DNA of 64,000 nt, taken from contig NZ_VRYZ01000002.1 in assembly GCF_008064635.1 (NCBI RefSeq), forward strand, positions 62,001 through 126,000, in the 5' to 3' direction. Positions 62,828 through 64,000 of this stretch are shown here, one piece after another. The notes beneath the pieces are model-generated. The model saw only the letters and a list, made by a program, of their open reading frames with translations. It was not told the DNA's origin and ran no database searches. The number at the start of each line of letters is the position of its first letter. Position 1 is the first letter of the stretch. Both the position numbers and the translations under genes were made by a program. The DNA comes from Parahaliea aestuarii (GTDB lineage Bacteria > Pseudomonadota > Gammaproteobacteria > Pseudomonadales > Halieaceae).

Positions 62828-63316
62828 TCAGCCCGTCAGTTGCTGCCCCCAGTCTCCCAGCAGGCGCCGTAATTCCGCTACTGTAGACAGGTCCCCGGCC
62901 TCCCGCCAGTAAATGCCGCAGGAGCCTTCATCGACGCTGGCGGCGAGAACCGTTTCCGGCATTGCCAGCAGTTCCTCCGGCACAGTCCGGGTCTCGCCGA
63001 GGGGACGCCACTGGCCCTCCTCCTGCAGCCACGCGCCACGCCGTCGCTCGCGCCCGCGGGAGGGCCGCAGGCGCAGGCCGTAATAAAGTGTATCCGCCCG
63101 CACCGCACCGGCACCGGGAGCCGAGTTGCGGGGCAAATCGCGAAATTCGACAAACAGCCCCTGTACCGCCGCAGCTTCCCGCAGGCGCGCCTGCTTGCGC
63201 TGCTGCTTGCTGGGCATAAAGTGGGACAGCGGAGCCAGGGCAACAGCGATGACGAAGGCGATAATGAGGTAGGTCAAACAGGAACTCCAGCTTGCATCTG
63301 ACGAACGGCCAGCCAT
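62828..63316 (-). CDS. Membrane-anchored protein of unknown function
   Basis: 162 aa. One TM helix (about 13-32, LTYLIIAFVIAVALAPLSHF) is followed by a Gln/Arg/Lys-rich stretch and a cytoplasmic-like domain with LYYGLRLRPSRGRERR and a C-terminal Trp-rich segment. I do not recognise the family. It starts at an ATG 48 bp from the divergent universal stress protein gene and is upstream of topA on the same strand, with 105 bp between. Confidence 0.7.
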   Translation of the reverse strand: MAGRSSDASWSSCLTYLIIAFVIAVALAPLSHFMPSKQQRKQARLREAAAVQGLFVEFRDLPRNSAPGAGAVRADTLYYGLRLRPSRGRERRRGAWLQEEGQWRPLGETRTVPEELLAMPETVLAASVDEGSCGIYWREAGDLSTVAELRRLLGDWGQQLTG

Positions 63317-63364
63317 AGTATGCTAAATAGCCGTTGCCGAGCAGCCTACCCAGGGAGAATAGCT

Positions 63365-63805
63365 ATGGCCCAGTACAGCAAAATCATGATTGCCGTCGAT
63401 CTCAGCGAAGATTCCGCCGAGGTCGCGACCAAGGCGAGCGCGATCGCAGGTGGCGACACTTCCGGATTACACCTGATCCATGTGATCGAGCCCCTGAGCT
63501 TTGCCTACGGCGGCGATATTCCCATGGATTTCTCCGGTATCCAGGACGAAATTCACCAGCAGGCCACCCAGCAGCTGACAGCCTTCGGCAACGCCCACGG
63601 TATTCCCGCCGAGCGCCAGCATATTGTGCTGGGCCGCCCGGAGGTGGAGATTCACAACGCCGCCCAGGAAATCGACGCCGACCTGATCGTGGTCGGCAGC
63701 CACGGCCGCTACGGTCTCGCCCTGCTGATGGGCTCCACCGCCAACGGCGTGCTGCACGGCGCCACCTGCGATGTGCTGGCGGTGCGTGTCGGCGACCACG
63801 ATTAG
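63365..63805 (+). CDS. Universal stress protein, UspA family
   Basis: 146 aa from ATG 63365, with GGGAGA seven bases upstream. It opens YSKIMIAVDLSEDSAE and ends with the nucleotide-loop pattern VVGSHGRYGLALLMGSTAN, close to the G-2x-G-9x-G(S) ATP-binding consensus. Such proteins are induced in stasis and stress; the exact role is unknown. Its stop overlaps the stop of the next gene on the other strand by 3-4 bp. Confidence 0.92.
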   Translation: MAQYSKIMIAVDLSEDSAEVATKASAIAGGDTSGLHLIHVIEPLSFAYGGDIPMDFSGIQDEIHQQATQQLTAFGNAHGIPAERQHIVLGRPEVEIHNAAQEIDADLIVVGSHGRYGLALLMGSTANGVLHGATCDVLAVRVGDHD

Positions 63806-64000
63806 GCGGCCGGTTCGCCGGTCAGGGCCAGCACCTCTTCCTCGACAAAGGGCCAGCGCGCTTCGCCAGCGGCGCCGCGCAGTACAGGAATTAACAGCCC
63901 GTAGCGCTCAAACAGCGCATCGTCGCAGGCAATGTCCACCACCCTGTAGCGAAACGGGCACCCGGCCCGCTGCAGGGTTTTTAGGATCTCCTCGGCCTGC
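63802..64000 (-). CDS. Glutaredoxin-like (DUF836) family protein, 3' part only
   Basis: The last 65 codons of a leftward gene that enters from beyond the window. They read EEILKTLQRAGCPFRYRVVD, then DDALFERYGLLIPVLRG and WPFVEEEVLALTG, the cis-Pro-containing second half of a small thioredoxin fold as in the DUF836 glutaredoxin-like family. The N-terminal CxxC, if present, is outside the window. It ends in TAA overlapping the stress-protein stop. Confidence 0.75.
   Translation of the reverse strand, partial: QAEEILKTLQRAGCPFRYRVVDIACDDALFERYGLLIPVLRGAAGEARWPFVEEEVLALTGEPAA

Overview
The window is a GC-rich (about 60% by eye), gene-dense stretch of gammaproteobacterial chromosome. Its gene order strongly resembles the Pseudomonas core cluster (cysG-serS-crcB-rarA-lolA-ftsK, trxB-aat-bpt-infA-clpA-clpS-icd, comEC-DUF2062-lolCDE, nqrABCDEF-apbE-nqrM, gap-mfd-csiV-MTIP, lexA-topA). 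A complete Na+-NQR operon, an H-NS family protein, large secreted M1 and M28 peptidases and the protein signatures point to a marine relative such as Cellvibrionales (Microbulbifer or Halieaceae-like). The genus cannot be fixed from the sequence alone.

Layout. 0-8.3 kb: secreted proteolysis and transport (M28 aminopeptidase, a cation diffusion facilitator, M1 metallopeptidase, a DUF6702-like protein, tail-specific protease Prc). 8.3-14.3 kb: siroheme synthase, seryl-tRNA synthetase, an H-NS family protein, fluoride channel, RarA, LolA. 14.3-24.6 kb: FtsK, thioredoxin reductase, the N-end-rule branch (Aat, Bpt, ClpS, ClpA) around infA, isocitrate dehydrogenase, RluE-like pseudouridine synthase. 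24.7-28.3 kb: SRAP (YedK/HMCES) protein, tRNA-Cys, tRNA-Gly and a decayed tRNA-Gly copy, pgsA, uvrC. 28.3-36.8 kb: one long leftward run for envelope biogenesis (comEC-exbB-exbD-msbA-lpxK-kdsB-LMW-PTP-murB-uvrC-pgsA), with many 1-17 bp overlaps. 37.5-49.6 kb: leftward lolE-lolD-lolC, preceded by nqrA-F, apbE and nqrM, with a long-type GAPDH upstream. 49.8-56.2 kb: mfd-csiV rightward, meeting MTIP and an MscS-type channel leftward. 56.4-64 kb: a small acidic protein, thioesterase, gcvT, lexA with two SOS boxes, two small conserved proteins with topA, a membrane-anchored unknown, a universal stress protein, and the 3' end of a glutaredoxin-like gene.

Working together: LolA and LolCDE sort lipoproteins; KdsB, LpxK and MsbA make and flip lipid A-core; MurB and CsiV serve peptidoglycan; Aat, Bpt, ClpS and ClpA form the bacterial N-degron pathway; ApbE and NqrM mature Na+-NQR; LexA, UvrC, Mfd, RarA and SRAP cover DNA damage.

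I found no prophage, IS element, CRISPR, toxin-antitoxin or defence system, and no convincing new multi-gene system. The observations most worth a second look are local: a decayed tRNA-Gly half gene, an H-NS gene inside a usually compact core cluster, a perfect palindrome before the M1 peptidase gene, a dRS3-like repeat, a 42-bp antisense overlap of csiV with MTIP, and the absence of several expected partners (sulA, cspD, tRNA-Leu, ycaR).
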